Assembly: GCF_003206715.1 (NCBI RefSeq)
Contig: NZ_PZJU01000007.1
Span: 50,052-114,051 of the forward strand
DNA: 64,000 nucleotides
Direction of reading: 5' to 3'
Source: Salinicola peritrichatus
Lineage (GTDB): Bacteria > Pseudomonadota > Gammaproteobacteria > Pseudomonadales > Halomonadaceae
Position numbers and translations under genes: made by a program. This document shows positions 57,022-64,000 of this stretch, in pieces. The notes under the pieces were generated by a model. That model searched no databases. It was not told where the DNA came from and saw only the letters and a list, made by a program, of their open reading frames with translations. Within the stretch, counting starts at the first letter, position 1. Each line of letters begins with the position of its first letter.

Positions 57022-57759
57022 ATGAAACGTTTGGTAACCGCCGTCGCTCTCGGCAGCGTCATGACCCTGCCGCTGACGGCCGTCGCCCAGGACAAGGTCG
57101 ACCTCGACAGTGACCAGGCCAAGCTCAGTTACAGCATCGGCGCCACCCTTGGTCAAGGGCTGTCACAGGACATCAAAGATCTCGACGTCGACGCTTTTTC
57201 CGCCGCGATTCGCGACGTTTACGGCGATGACGATCTGCAGATGAGCCAGGATGAGATCAGCAGCACCCTGACGCAGTATCAGCAGCAGAAGATGGCCGAA
57301 CAGAAGGCCGAGCGTCAGAAGCTGGCCGAGGACAATCGCAAGAAGAGCGAGGCCTTTCTCGCCGATAACGCCAAGAAGGACGGCGTGAAGACCACCGAAT
57401 CGGGCCTGCAATACAAGGTGCTCAAATCCGGTGATGGCGAGTCTCCCTCTGGCGACGACACCGTCCGCGTCAACTACGAGGGCACGCTGCCCGACGGCAC
57501 CGTGTTCGACAGCTCCTACCAGCGCGGCGAACCGATCTCGTTCAAGGTCGACCAGGTCATCCCGGGTTGGCAGGAAGCGCTCAAGATGATGCATGTCGGC
57601 GACACCTGGATGATCTACGTACCCTCCGATCTCGCCTACGGCCCCGCCGGCACCGGTGGTCCGATCGGCCCCAACCAGGCGCTGCAGTTCAAGGTCGAAC
57701 TCCTGGGCATCAATCCCGACGACAGCGACGATGGCAACACCGACGACAGCAACGGCTGA
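57022..57759 (+). CDS. FKBP-type peptidyl-prolyl isomerase, Mip/FkpA-like
   Basis: Periplasmic folding helper (245 aa). A signal peptide ends near AVAQDK (residue 22). Residues about 30-125 form the helical dimerisation domain (KLSYSIGATLGQGLSQDIKD, QQQKMAEQKAERQKLAEDN); residues about 130-232 form the FKBP domain with VRVNYEGTLPDGTVFDSSYQ, GEPISFKVDQVIPGWQEAL and DLAYGPAGTGGPIGPNQAL. The tail is Asp/Asn-rich. AAGGAG lies 5 bp before the ATG. FkpA, FklB and Mip cannot be told apart here; the signal peptide favours FkpA or Mip. Confidence 0.93.
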   Translation: MKRLVTAVALGSVMTLPLTAVAQDKVDLDSDQAKLSYSIGATLGQGLSQDIKDLDVDAFSAAIRDVYGDDDLQMSQDEISSTLTQYQQQKMAEQKAERQKLAEDNRKKSEAFLADNAKKDGVKTTESGLQYKVLKSGDGESPSGDDTVRVNYEGTLPDGTVFDSSYQRGEPISFKVDQVIPGWQEALKMMHVGDTWMIYVPSDLAYGPAGTGGPIGPNQALQFKVELLGINPDDSDDGNTDDSNG

Positions 57760-57781
57760 TCCTCTTCTGCCGCACACCGGG

Positions 57782-57807
57782 ACGCCGACCCCTCAGGTCG
57801 GCGTTTT
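57782..57807 (+). terminator. Rho-independent terminator after the FKBP gene
   Basis: Perfect 9-bp stem ACGCCGACC/GGTCGGCGT with a CCTCA loop and TTTT. The stop codon of the convergent gene lies in the loop (57793-57795). Confidence 0.87.
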
Positions 57808-58371
57808 CGTTTCCGTCGTTTCCGTCCATAGGCAACCGCTCATCGCTTCACGCCGGGCGTCGCGCCGTGTCACGGCATCGGTGAGGCGTGCGCTGTCGAA
57901 GTCGAACCAACTGCCCTTGAGGCCATGGTTGCTGACCACGGTCACCTGCGCTCGCCAGGCGTGTACGTGGGCGCTGCAGAATCCCAGATCACCGTGCCCC
58001 ACGAACAGACCGTTCTCGACGGGTTGGAGAACGAAACGCCGCGAGTGCACATTCATGTCGCGGCCGACGAACTCGACATAGACCCTCTCCGCCTCGAGAC
58101 CGGACACCCGTGCCTCGAAGGTCAGCCCCGATCTGCCGGCCGCCTCCTGAAGCGAGAAGGCGAGCGCGGAACTCAGCCCCAGACCCGCACGACAACCGCC
58201 CTCGAGCAGCACGCAACCCTGCTGCGGCGGATACCAGGTCACGTCGTGCGTCGACTCGCGCAGGTAATAGTCGAGCAGATACCAGAGCGCGACGACGATC
58301 GTCGCCAGCGTGACGCCAATCAACAGATTGAGCATGCGTGGCCTGGGGGTATCCTCTTCGTAAACAGCCAT
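57793..58371 (-). CDS. Membrane-anchored protein of unknown function
   Basis: Protein of 192 aa with one N-terminal helix (LLIGVTLATIVVALWYLLDY, about residues 16-35) and a periplasmic domain of about 150 residues containing four cysteines, among them the pair in QQGCVLLEGGCRAG. The C-terminal part FVGHGDLGFCSAHVHAWRAQ and GSWFDFDSARL looks structured. I do not recognise the family firmly, although similar single-helix proteins occur in pseudomonads and halomonads. Its last codons are written by the FKBP terminator hairpin. An alternative start is ATG at 58335. Confidence 0.78.
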   Translation of the reverse strand: MAVYEEDTPRPRMLNLLIGVTLATIVVALWYLLDYYLRESTHDVTWYPPQQGCVLLEGGCRAGLGLSSALAFSLQEAAGRSGLTFEARVSGLEAERVYVEFVGRDMNVHSRRFVLQPVENGLFVGHGDLGFCSAHVHAWRAQVTVVSNHGLKGSWFDFDSARLTDAVTRRDARREAMSGCLWTETTETKTPT

Positions 58372-58459
58372 GGACCTTCGGAGACTCCAACCAGTGGGGG
58401 GTAGCCGATATCATGAGCGGCGCCTGGCGTCGTGTAGACGCCCGAATCAAGGACAAGAC

Positions 58460-59380
58460 ATGAGCGACATCGCAAGTGCGCTGGGCCCTCTCTTCGCACT
58501 GATTCTACTCGGTGCGGCACTCGGTTGGGCACGTTTTCCCGGCGGCGATTTCTGGCCGCTTCTCGAACGCTTCATCTATTACCTGCTGTTTCCCGCCATG
58601 CTGGTGGCGACGCTGGCCACCGCCGATGTCAGCCAGGTGCCGGTCCTGCGTCTGGCGATCTGCCTGCTGGGCGGGATGGGCCTGCTGGCGCTGGGGCTAT
58701 GGCTCGCCCGCCGCCACCTGCAACTGAGTGCTCCCGTCTTCACTTCCGCGTTCCAGGGCGTGGTGCGCTTCAATACCTATGTCGGCGTGGCCGGTGCCGC
58801 GGCGCTGCATGGCGTCAGCGGCACGACCGTCGCCGCCGTGGCGGTGGCATTGATGGTGCCGACCGCCAACATTCTCTGCGTGCTCGCCTTCATCGCCTCC
58901 GGCACCCTGGGCAGCGCCAGCCTCGGCGCCAGCGCCATGGCACTGGCGCGCAATCCGCTGATTCTCGCCTGCGTGATCGGCATCGCGCTCAATCTGAGCG
59001 GAATCGGCCTGCCGGGCTGGAGCGGCGAGGCGATCGGCCTGCTCGGCGACGCCGCACTGCCGCTCGGCCTGGTGGCGGTAGGCGTCGCCCTGCGTCCGCA
59101 GGCGCTGTGGCACGGCGGCAAGGCGTTCTGGGTCTCCAGCATGCTCAAGCTGATCGTCACGCCGCTGGTGGTCGGCGGCCTGGCCTGGATCTGCGGGCTC
59201 GAAGGCGTCGACCGCGACGTGGTGCTGCTGTTCGCGGCGCTGCCGACCGCCACCTCGGCCTATATCCTGGCACGGCAACTGGGTGGCGACGCCGAGTTGA
59301 TGGCGGCGATCATTACCGGCCAGACGCTGCTCGCGATGCTGACGTTGCCGCTGCTGCTACAGCTGGTCAACGTCGGTTGA
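58460..59380 (+). CDS. AEC-family transporter (auxin efflux carrier-like permease)
   Basis: Inner-membrane protein (306 aa, ten helices) of the AEC family, which exports or takes up organic acids, often malate or malonate in bacteria. Family features are ALGPLFALILLGAALGWARF, YLLFPAMLVATLATADVSQV, NTYVGVAGAAALHG in the first half and GLVAVGVALRPQ plus ALPTATSAYILARQLGGD near the end. AAGGA lies 6 bp before the ATG at 58460. Substrate unknown. Confidence 0.88.
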   Translation: MSDIASALGPLFALILLGAALGWARFPGGDFWPLLERFIYYLLFPAMLVATLATADVSQVPVLRLAICLLGGMGLLALGLWLARRHLQLSAPVFTSAFQGVVRFNTYVGVAGAAALHGVSGTTVAAVAVALMVPTANILCVLAFIASGTLGSASLGASAMALARNPLILACVIGIALNLSGIGLPGWSGEAIGLLGDAALPLGLVAVGVALRPQALWHGGKAFWVSSMLKLIVTPLVVGGLAWICGLEGVDRDVVLLFAALPTATSAYILARQLGGDAELMAAIITGQTLLAMLTLPLLLQLVNVG

Positions 59381-59411
59381 CGGCCGCAAATAAAAAATAT
59401 TCTCGTTACGC

Positions 59412-59440
59412 TTGCAATCACAAATGAGAATGATTACCTT
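59412..59440 (+). promoter_or_regulatory. Fur-box promoter of the candidate small RNA
   Basis: ACAAATGAGAATGATTACC at 59420-59438 agrees at 14 of 19 positions with a strong Fur box (GATAATGAGAATCATTATC). It overlaps TTGCAA (59412-59417), a 17-bp spacer and TACCTT (59435-59440), a plausible sigma-70 promoter. Fur bound here would block transcription when iron is plentiful. Confidence 0.65.
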
Positions 59441-59446
59441 TCTACT

Positions 59447-59563
59447 CGTGGCGTCGCCAAACGCCACTGACCACAGCAGCGAATGTCAGGTTCCTGCCAT
59501 GGTTATCTCCTCATCAAGCTAGTCACGGTCCTTAGTGCCGCCCTGCCCAGGGCGGCTTTTTTT
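59447..59563 (+). ncRNA. Candidate iron-responsive small RNA (RyhB/PrrF-like in design)
   Basis: About 117 nt between the AEC transporter and trmB. The predicted RNA starts with a perfect hairpin GTGGCGT/ACGCCAC (59448-59454 with 59461-59467), continues with about 70 nt of mostly unpaired sequence containing TCTCCTCATC (59506-59515), complementary to Shine-Dalgarno sequences, and ends in a strong intrinsic terminator. With a Fur-box promoter this is the layout of RyhB and PrrF, but I see no primary-sequence match to either. A 32-codon frame (from 59425) overlaps; it starts inside the Fur box, so it is probably accidental. The RNA ends are predicted. Confidence 0.6.
59537..59563 (+). terminator. 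Rho-independent terminator of the candidate small RNA
   Basis: Perfect 8-bp stem GCCGCCCT/AGGGCGGC with a GCCC loop followed by seven Ts. No protein gene ends near it on this strand except the AEC gene 156 bp upstream. Confidence 0.92.
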
Positions 59564-59578
59564 CGTCCGCAGCCCGCA

Positions 59579-60310
59579 TCATTCCGCGCGTTGGTAGATC
59601 AGATCCCAGACGCCATGGCCAAGCCGCTCGCCACGGCTCTCGAACTTGGTCAACGGACGGAACTCGGGGCGGTCGACGTAGGGCGCTGTCTCGGCGGGGG
59701 CCGTGTTGGCAAAGCCGGGAGCTTCGGCCATCGCCTCGGCCATATGTTCGGCATAGGCCTGCCAGTCGGTGGCCATATGGAAGATGCCGCCCGGCTTGAG
59801 TCGCGAGCGCACCAGCTCGATGAACGGCAACTGCACGATTCGCCGCTTGTGGTGCTTCTTCTTCGGCCAGGGATCGGGAAAGAACAGTTGCACGGTGTCG
59901 ATGCTGGCCTCCGGCAGACACTCGGCCAGCACGGCGAGCGCATCCTCGCGGTAGACGCGCAGGTTGGTCAGCCCACGCTTGTCCGCTTCGTCGAGCAACT
60001 TGCCCACGCCCGGCGCGTGGACCTCGATACCGATGAAATCGGTCTCGGGGTGACGCTCGGCCTGCTCGACCAGCGACTGCCCCATGCCGAAGCCGATCTC
60101 GACCACGCGCGGTGCGTCACGGCCAAAGAGCCGAGTGAGATTCTGGCGACCCGCTTCGCGAGTGAGCCCCCACTTCGGCCAGATCTCTTTCAGGCCGCGC
60201 TCCTGGGCGGCGGTCATGCGTCCCGCCCGGAGCACGTAGCTCTTGATGCCGCGGTGCTGACGGTCGTTGGGTTCGGGGATCGCGTTGTCGGGCTTGAGAT
60301 GGTCGGTCAT
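59579..60310 (-). CDS. trmB: tRNA (guanine-N7-)-methyltransferase
   Basis: SAM-dependent enzyme (243 aa) methylating G46 of tRNAs. Motifs: VVEIGFGMGQSLVEQA (SAM site, about residue 70), FIGIEVHAPGVGKLL, VQLFFPDPWPKKKHHKRRIV with the family's FPDPWPKxxHxKRR signature, and ATDWQAYAEHMAEAM. The N-terminus is basic. It lies 63 bp after thiG, with a hairpin between. Confidence 0.97.
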   Translation of the reverse strand: MTDHLKPDNAIPEPNDRQHRGIKSYVLRAGRMTAAQERGLKEIWPKWGLTREAGRQNLTRLFGRDAPRVVEIGFGMGQSLVEQAERHPETDFIGIEVHAPGVGKLLDEADKRGLTNLRVYREDALAVLAECLPEASIDTVQLFFPDPWPKKKHHKRRIVQLPFIELVRSRLKPGGIFHMATDWQAYAEHMAEAMAEAPGFANTAPAETAPYVDRPEFRPLTKFESRGERLGHGVWDLIYQRAE

Positions 60311-60344
60311 GCGGTCGTCGTGTCGAGAGGGGAACAGGGAGAAT

Positions 60345-60368
60345 CCGTCACCACCGCAGCGGTGACGG
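60345..60368 (-). terminator. Hairpin after thiG
   Basis: CCGTCACC/GGTGACGG (60345-60352 with 60361-60368), a perfect 8-bp stem with an 8-base loop, 6 bp after the thiG stop. The following minus-strand sequence ATTCTCC is only weakly T-rich, so read-through into trmB is likely. Confidence 0.45.
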
Positions 60369-60373
60369 GTGGA

Positions 60374-61171
60374 TCAAGCGTTGATACGCCCGGCAAAGGG
60401 CGACGACGGGCTGGCGCTCTGGCGGCGCGGCATGCGCTCGGCGAGAAAGGCTTCGCGCCCGGCTTCGATCGCCTTGCGCATGGCATTCGCCATCATCACC
60501 GGATGCCTGGCGTGGGCGATGGCGGAGTTCATCAGCACGCCGTCGCAGCCCATCTCCATCGCCAGCGCCGCATCCGATGCCGTGCCGATACCGGCATCCA
60601 CCAGCACCGGCACCTCGGCATTCTCGAGAATGATCGTCAGCGTCGCCGGATTGAGCAGGCCATTGCCGGAGCCGATCAGCGAGCCCAGCGGCATTACCGC
60701 GCAACAGCCGCGTTTCTCCAGCTCCTTGGCGACGATCGGGTCGTCGCTGGTATAGACCATGACATCGAAGCCGTCGTTGACCAGGGTTTCGGCCGCCGCC
60801 AGCGTTTCCACCACGTTGGGATAGAGCGTCTTGTCGTCGCCCAATACCTCGAGCTTGACCAGGTTGTGGCCGTCGAGCAGTTCGCGCGCCAGGCGACAGG
60901 TACGCACCGCATCCTTGGCCGTGTAGCAACCGGCGGTATTGGGTAGCAGCGTATAGCGCGACGGCGGTATGGCATCGAGCAGGTTGGCCTCGTCCGGGTT
61001 CTGGCCGAGATTGGTGCGGCGTACCGCGAAGGTGACGACATCGGCCCCGCTGGCCTCGATGGCGGCGGCGGTCTCGTCGAAATCGCGATACTTGCCGGTG
61101 CCGACCAGCAGACGGGACGCGAAGCGACGTCCGGCGACGGTCAGCGGGGTATCCTGGATGAGTTGAGACAT
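60374..61171 (-). CDS. thiG: Thiazole synthase
   Basis: Enzyme (265 aa) forming the thiazole ring of thiamine from deoxyxylulose phosphate, a glycine-derived imine and the sulfur carried on ThiS. TIM-barrel motifs: [54 protein letters not shown] with the Schiff-base Lys, and [20 protein letters not shown]. It follows thiS after 69 bp. No thiH or thiO is adjacent. Confidence 0.97.
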   Translation of the reverse strand: MSQLIQDTPLTVAGRRFASRLLVGTGKYRDFDETAAAIEASGADVVTFAVRRTNLGQNPDEANLLDAIPPSRYTLLPNTAGCYTAKDAVRTCRLARELLDGHNLVKLEVLGDDKTLYPNVVETLAAAETLVNDGFDVMVYTSDDPIVAKELEKRGCCAVMPLGSLIGSGNGLLNPATLTIILENAEVPVLVDAGIGTASDAALAMEMGCDGVLMNSAIAHARHPVMMANAMRKAIEAGREAFLAERMPRRQSASPSSPFAGRINA

Positions 61172-61240
61172 GCGTCACTCCTGGAGCGTGGTTTCAATGG
61201 CGGCGCGTGAGATCGTAAACGGATTCTGAACGGATAACGA

Positions 61241-61441
61241 TCAACCGCCGCCGATAGCATGCACGATTTCCACGCGGTCACCGTCCGCCAGGCGCATCTG
61301 CGCATGCAGGCTGCGTGGCACGATCTCTTCATTGACCTCGATGGCGATGCGACGCCCCGTCAGCCCCAGCGCCTCGACCAGTTGGCTGAGCGTCTGGCCG
61401 TCGTCGCACTGGCGTGGTTCACCGTTGAGCTGGATCTGCAT
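61241..61441 (-). CDS. thiS: Sulfur-carrier protein ThiS
   Basis: Ubiquitin-like protein (66 aa) that carries sulfur as a C-terminal thiocarboxylate to ThiG. It starts MQIQLNGEPRQCDDGQTLSQ, contains RIAIEVNEEIVPRS and ends in the required GG motif (HAIGGG). GGGAGG lies 6 bp before the ATG at 61441, which fixes the start within a longer open frame. A TACAAT -10-like box (61482-61477) lies 36 bp upstream. Confidence 0.95.
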   Translation of the reverse strand: MQIQLNGEPRQCDDGQTLSQLVEALGLTGRRIAIEVNEEIVPRSLHAQMRLADGDRVEIVHAIGGG

Positions 61442-61489
61442 GGCGGCCTCCCGAAGGTCACTAGTCGCGGAGCCGCATTGTAGCGCCTG

Positions 61490-61532
61490 GGGCCTGTCGA
61501 CACTATTCATCGTGGAGCGTATCGACAGGCCC
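61490..61532. repeat. Perfect 11-bp inverted repeat upstream of thiS
   Basis: GGGCCTGTCGA (61490-61500) and TCGACAGGCCC (61522-61532), arm centres 32 bp apart, about three helical turns. It lies just upstream of the likely thiSG promoter and after the AGCS symporter. Without a T run it is better read as an operator or mRNA-end stem than as a terminator. Confidence 0.6.
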
Positions 61533-61556
61533 TGGCCAGTCGAAATAGCGCGGATG

Positions 61557-63035
61557 CTACTCGGCGCTCTCCCGCCGTGGCCAGACGTCGGCATCGACCT
61601 GTTCGGGGCGCTTGAGCACGCCCTTGGGGTCGAAGGTCGGTTCGCGCACGCCGTCGCGGCGCTGGCGCTCGTAGTCCCGCAGCGTGCGCAGCGCGATCGG
61701 GCACAGGATCAGGATCGCGATCAGGTTGGTGGTCGCCATCAACCCCATCGCCAGATCGGCGAAGTCCCATACGAACTGCAGCTGCGCCACCGAACCGATC
61801 ATCACCATCGCCAGCACGGCGACCCGCAGCACCGATACCGCGCTTTTCGCGTGGCGCTTGCACAGGTACTCGATATTGATCTGGGAGTAGGAGAAGTTGG
61901 CAATGATCGACGTGAATGCGAACAGCAAGATGGCGATGGCAATGAAAATCTCGCCGAAGCTGCCGAGGTGATCGACCATCGCGTCCTGGGTCAGCTGGAT
62001 GCCGACGATATCCTGCCCCGGCGAGGTACTCATCAGGCGCTCGTAGACGCCGGAGAGCAGAATCACCACGGCGGTACAGCTACAGATCACCAGGGTATCG
62101 ATGAACACGCCGAAGGATTGCACCAGGCCCTGCGCCGCCGGATGCTTGACGTCCGCCTGGGCGGCGGCGTTGGGCGCCGAGCCCATGCCGGCTTCGTTGG
62201 AGAACAGTCCACGCTTGATGCCGTTCTCCATCGCGATCTTGATCGTGTATCCGACCGCACCGCCCACCGCCGGACCATAGCCGAAGGCACTCTTGACGAT
62301 CAACGCCAGCATCGCTGGCACGTCGCCGATATTCGCCAGCAGTACCCATAACGCGACCAGGAAATAACCGATCGCCATGACCGGCACGATCTTCTCGGCG
62401 GTACGCGCCACCGATCTCAGGCCGCCATAGATGACCAGCGCGGTAATGATCACCAGCACGATGCCGGTGATCCAGTTGGGAATCGAGAACGCCTGGGCCA
62501 TGCCCTGGGCAATGGTGTTGGATTGGGCGCCGTTGAACGCCAGGCCGTAGGCAATCAGCAAAAAGATCGCGAACAGCGCGCTCATCCAGCGTTGCCCCAA
62601 TGCCCGCTCGATGTAGTAGGCGGGACCGCCGCGGAACACGCCGTCTTCATTGCGCTTCTTGTAGATCTGCGCCAGGGTCGACTCGATGAACGAAGTGGCA
62701 AAGCCCACCAGCGCGGTCATCCACATCCAGAAGATCGCTCCGGGGCCGCCGACCCATAGCGCGATCGCCACCCCGGCCAGGTTGCCGGTGCCGACACGCG
62801 CCGCCAGCGATGTCGCGAAGGCCTGGAATCCGCTTACCCCGGTGCCGGAGCCGCGGCTGGTAAAGGTCACCCGAGCCATATGGCCGAACAGCCGGAACTG
62901 CATGCCACGGGGCAGGATGGTGAAGAGAATACCGGCGCCCAACAGCAGATAGAGCAGGATATAGGTCCAGACGAACTCGCTGATGGGGGTCATGACCGCG
63001 TAGACCGCGTCGTGAAGCGTATCGATGAATTGCAT
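61557..63035 (-). CDS. Sodium/alanine (AGCS) symporter
   Basis: Inner-membrane sodium-coupled amino-acid importer (492 aa, about 11 helices). Family motifs: FQAFATSLAARVGTGNLAGV near residue 75, GGPGAIFWMWMTALVGFATS, FRGGPAYYIERALG, GLFSNEAGMGSAPNAAA and FAFTSIIANFSYSQINIEYL. Alanine or glycine is the usual substrate. Sodium coupling suits a saline habitat. Confidence 0.93.
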   Translation of the reverse strand: MQFIDTLHDAVYAVMTPISEFVWTYILLYLLLGAGILFTILPRGMQFRLFGHMARVTFTSRGSGTGVSGFQAFATSLAARVGTGNLAGVAIALWVGGPGAIFWMWMTALVGFATSFIESTLAQIYKKRNEDGVFRGGPAYYIERALGQRWMSALFAIFLLIAYGLAFNGAQSNTIAQGMAQAFSIPNWITGIVLVIITALVIYGGLRSVARTAEKIVPVMAIGYFLVALWVLLANIGDVPAMLALIVKSAFGYGPAVGGAVGYTIKIAMENGIKRGLFSNEAGMGSAPNAAAQADVKHPAAQGLVQSFGVFIDTLVICSCTAVVILLSGVYERLMSTSPGQDIVGIQLTQDAMVDHLGSFGEIFIAIAILLFAFTSIIANFSYSQINIEYLCKRHAKSAVSVLRVAVLAMVMIGSVAQLQFVWDFADLAMGLMATTNLIAILILCPIALRTLRDYERQRRDGVREPTFDPKGVLKRPEQVDADVWPRRESAE

Positions 63036-63169
63036 GCGGAGATCCTTGTGGTGCGGTAACGCCGAAGCTGCGTCAATCAGTAGCGGACGGACGGCTGCCG
63101 AGGCGGCTTTTTACGCGCTAGACTGATGAGCGTCAAACTCAACTCCGGCGCGTTTTCAGCATAGACAGC

Positions 63170-63604
63170 ATGGAAAAATACGACACGCATCGAAAGTGGA
63201 CATGCCAACGCGTCGCCTGGGTCGCCGTAGCGCTCAGCGGATTCACCGTGGTGATGGCCGGCGCCTTCGGTGCCCATGCGCTGGCGGACAAGCTCTCGCC
63301 ACGCGCTTTGGAAGTCTTTCATACCGCCGTGCGCTATCAGGCCTGGCACACCCTGGCGGCGATGACTGTGCTGGCGTGGCAGAGCCAGCGCGCGCTGCGC
63401 GGGCAGTCGCTGGTGATCGGGCTCTGGCTCGCGGGCATGCTACTGTTCAGCGGTTCGCTCTACTTGCTGTCCTTGAGCGGCCTGAAGCCGTTGGGAATCG
63501 TGACGCCGTTCGGCGGGTTGCTGCTGATGGCGGGCTGGCTGGCCCTGGCCTGGAGCGCCTGGCGTCAGCGCTCGATAGACCCCGAACGCTCGGCTGAAGC
63601 CTAG
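63170..63604 (+). CDS. DUF423 family membrane protein (YgdD-like)
   Basis: Inner-membrane protein (144 aa) with four hydrophobic segments. It contains the family motif AGAFGAHAL followed by FHTAVRYQAWHTLAAM and FSGSLYLLSLSG, then GIVTPFGGLLLMAGWLALAW. Function is unknown. Its TAG stop overlaps the convergent thioesterase gene by 4 bp. Confidence 0.92.
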   Translation: MEKYDTHRKWTCQRVAWVAVALSGFTVVMAGAFGAHALADKLSPRALEVFHTAVRYQAWHTLAAMTVLAWQSQRALRGQSLVIGLWLAGMLLFSGSLYLLSLSGLKPLGIVTPFGGLLLMAGWLALAWSAWRQRSIDPERSAEA

Positions 63605-64000
63605 TCGTCGCGGTCCGGCAGCACATAGGTCGCATTCACCAACGCCACCGGTTCGTCGTCGCCGGTGGAGAAAAGATGCACTTCTCCGACGACCAACCGC
63701 CGCCCCAGCTTGAGGATGCGGGCGTTGGCGATCAGATCGCGATCGCCGCGGGCACGGCGCAGGAAGTGGCAATTGAGGCTGCTGGTCACTGCCATCGCCT
63801 CGGGGCCGATCTGGGCCAGAATCGCCACGTAGAGGCAGACATCCGCCAGGCTCATCATCGACGGCCCCGAAACGCAGGCGCCGGGGCGCAGGTGCTCGTC
63901 CTCGATCGCCAGGCTCATGGTCGCGCGCATGTGATCGACCGCCTCGATGGTGCCCTGGCGATGGGGAAAGACAGCGTCGAGGAAATCCTCGATTTCGGCG
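63601..64000 (-). CDS. Hotdog-fold thioesterase family protein (partial at window edge)
   Basis: Frame open to the window end; about 133 codons visible. The hotdog helix and loop read LRPGACVSGPSMMSLADVCL, followed by VTSSLNCHFLRRARGDRDL and LGRRLVVGEVHLFSTGDDEP, as in PaaI/YdiI-like acyl-CoA thioesterases. The N-terminal residues IEDFLDAVFPHRQGTIEAVD are seen upstream, so little is missing. Substrate unknown. Confidence 0.82.
   Translation of the reverse strand, partial: AEIEDFLDAVFPHRQGTIEAVDHMRATMSLAIEDEHLRPGACVSGPSMMSLADVCLYVAILAQIGPEAMAVTSSLNCHFLRRARGDRDLIANARILKLGRRLVVGEVHLFSTGDDEPVALVNATYVLPDRDD

Noticed and set aside
59425..59523. 32-codon frame (MRMITFLLVASPNATD...) overlapping the candidate small RNA
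   Set aside because: Its start lies within the Fur box, upstream of the predicted transcript start, and it has no ribosome site. Kept as an alternative reading of the same locus.

Overview
The window is a GC-rich (by eye above 60%) gammaproteobacterial chromosome segment, most likely from a halophilic or halotolerant member of the Halomonadaceae (Halomonas, Salinicola, Chromohalobacter or a relative). Supporting signs are a complete ehuBCDA-type ectoine/hydroxyectoine uptake operon, a CPA1 sodium/proton antiporter, an AGCS sodium/amino-acid symporter, an NAD-linked formate dehydrogenase (fdsA-fdsD), fused nuoCD, and gammaproteobacterial gene order (dapF-DUF484-xerC-yigB, hemCDXY, dnaJ-dnaK-grpE/recN, fur/bamE, rnfH-ratA/smpB-ssrA). 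The genus is an inference.

Layout. 1-2.1 kb: end of a formate dehydrogenase operon. 2.3-7.2 kb: a LysE-family exporter, then dnaJ, dnaK and grpE on the minus strand; dnaK and grpE each have a good sigma-32 promoter, and a small MITE-like element lies between the grpE promoter and its start codon. 7.3-11.8 kb: recN with a LexA box, fur, bamE, rnfH, ratA, smpB and the tmRNA gene ssrA (tag ANDENYAQGALAA). 11.8-13.5 kb: a lower-GC accessory patch after ssrA with a higBA-type toxin-antitoxin pair and two tiny zinc-ribbon genes. 13.7-17.1 kb: a YbiO-like mechanosensitive channel and a ROK sugar kinase. 17.2-21.8 kb: hemCDXY. 22.0-28.4 kb: argH, lptM, lysA, dapF, a second MITE-like element, a DUF484 gene, xerC and yigB. 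28.7-31 kb: engB, dsbA and an exonuclease/endonuclease/phosphatase-family protein. 31.0-46.3 kb: a 13-gene complex I operon, nuoA to nuoN. 46.5-48.8 kb: thiD and a cation/proton antiporter. 48.9-52.2 kb: ehuBCDA. 52.6-57.8 kb: dtd, an SDR, chaB, the ABC-F protein yheS, a TIGR02444 protein and an FKBP isomerase. 57.8-64 kb: an unknown membrane protein, an AEC transporter, a candidate Fur-controlled small RNA, trmB, thiG, thiS, an AGCS symporter, a DUF423 protein and the end of a hotdog thioesterase.

Most genes are housekeeping. The novelty is mainly between genes: a Fur-box-promoted RNA with a 5' hairpin and strong terminator (about 59.45-59.56 kb); four 7-bp tandem arrays, each touching or one base from a stop codon at two convergent gene junctions; a triplicated ATTGTCATG motif around the ehuB promoter; two MITE-like elements; mutually exclusive hairpins between dnaK and dnaJ; and a possible island remnant next to ssrA.

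Functionally, the window joins respiration (NADH dehydrogenase, formate oxidation), haem and thiamine synthesis, proteostasis (DnaKJ-GrpE, tmRNA-SmpB, DsbA, FKBP), osmolyte uptake and iron control. Fur and its possible RNA regulon sit in the same 64 kb as a large iron-sulfur operon.
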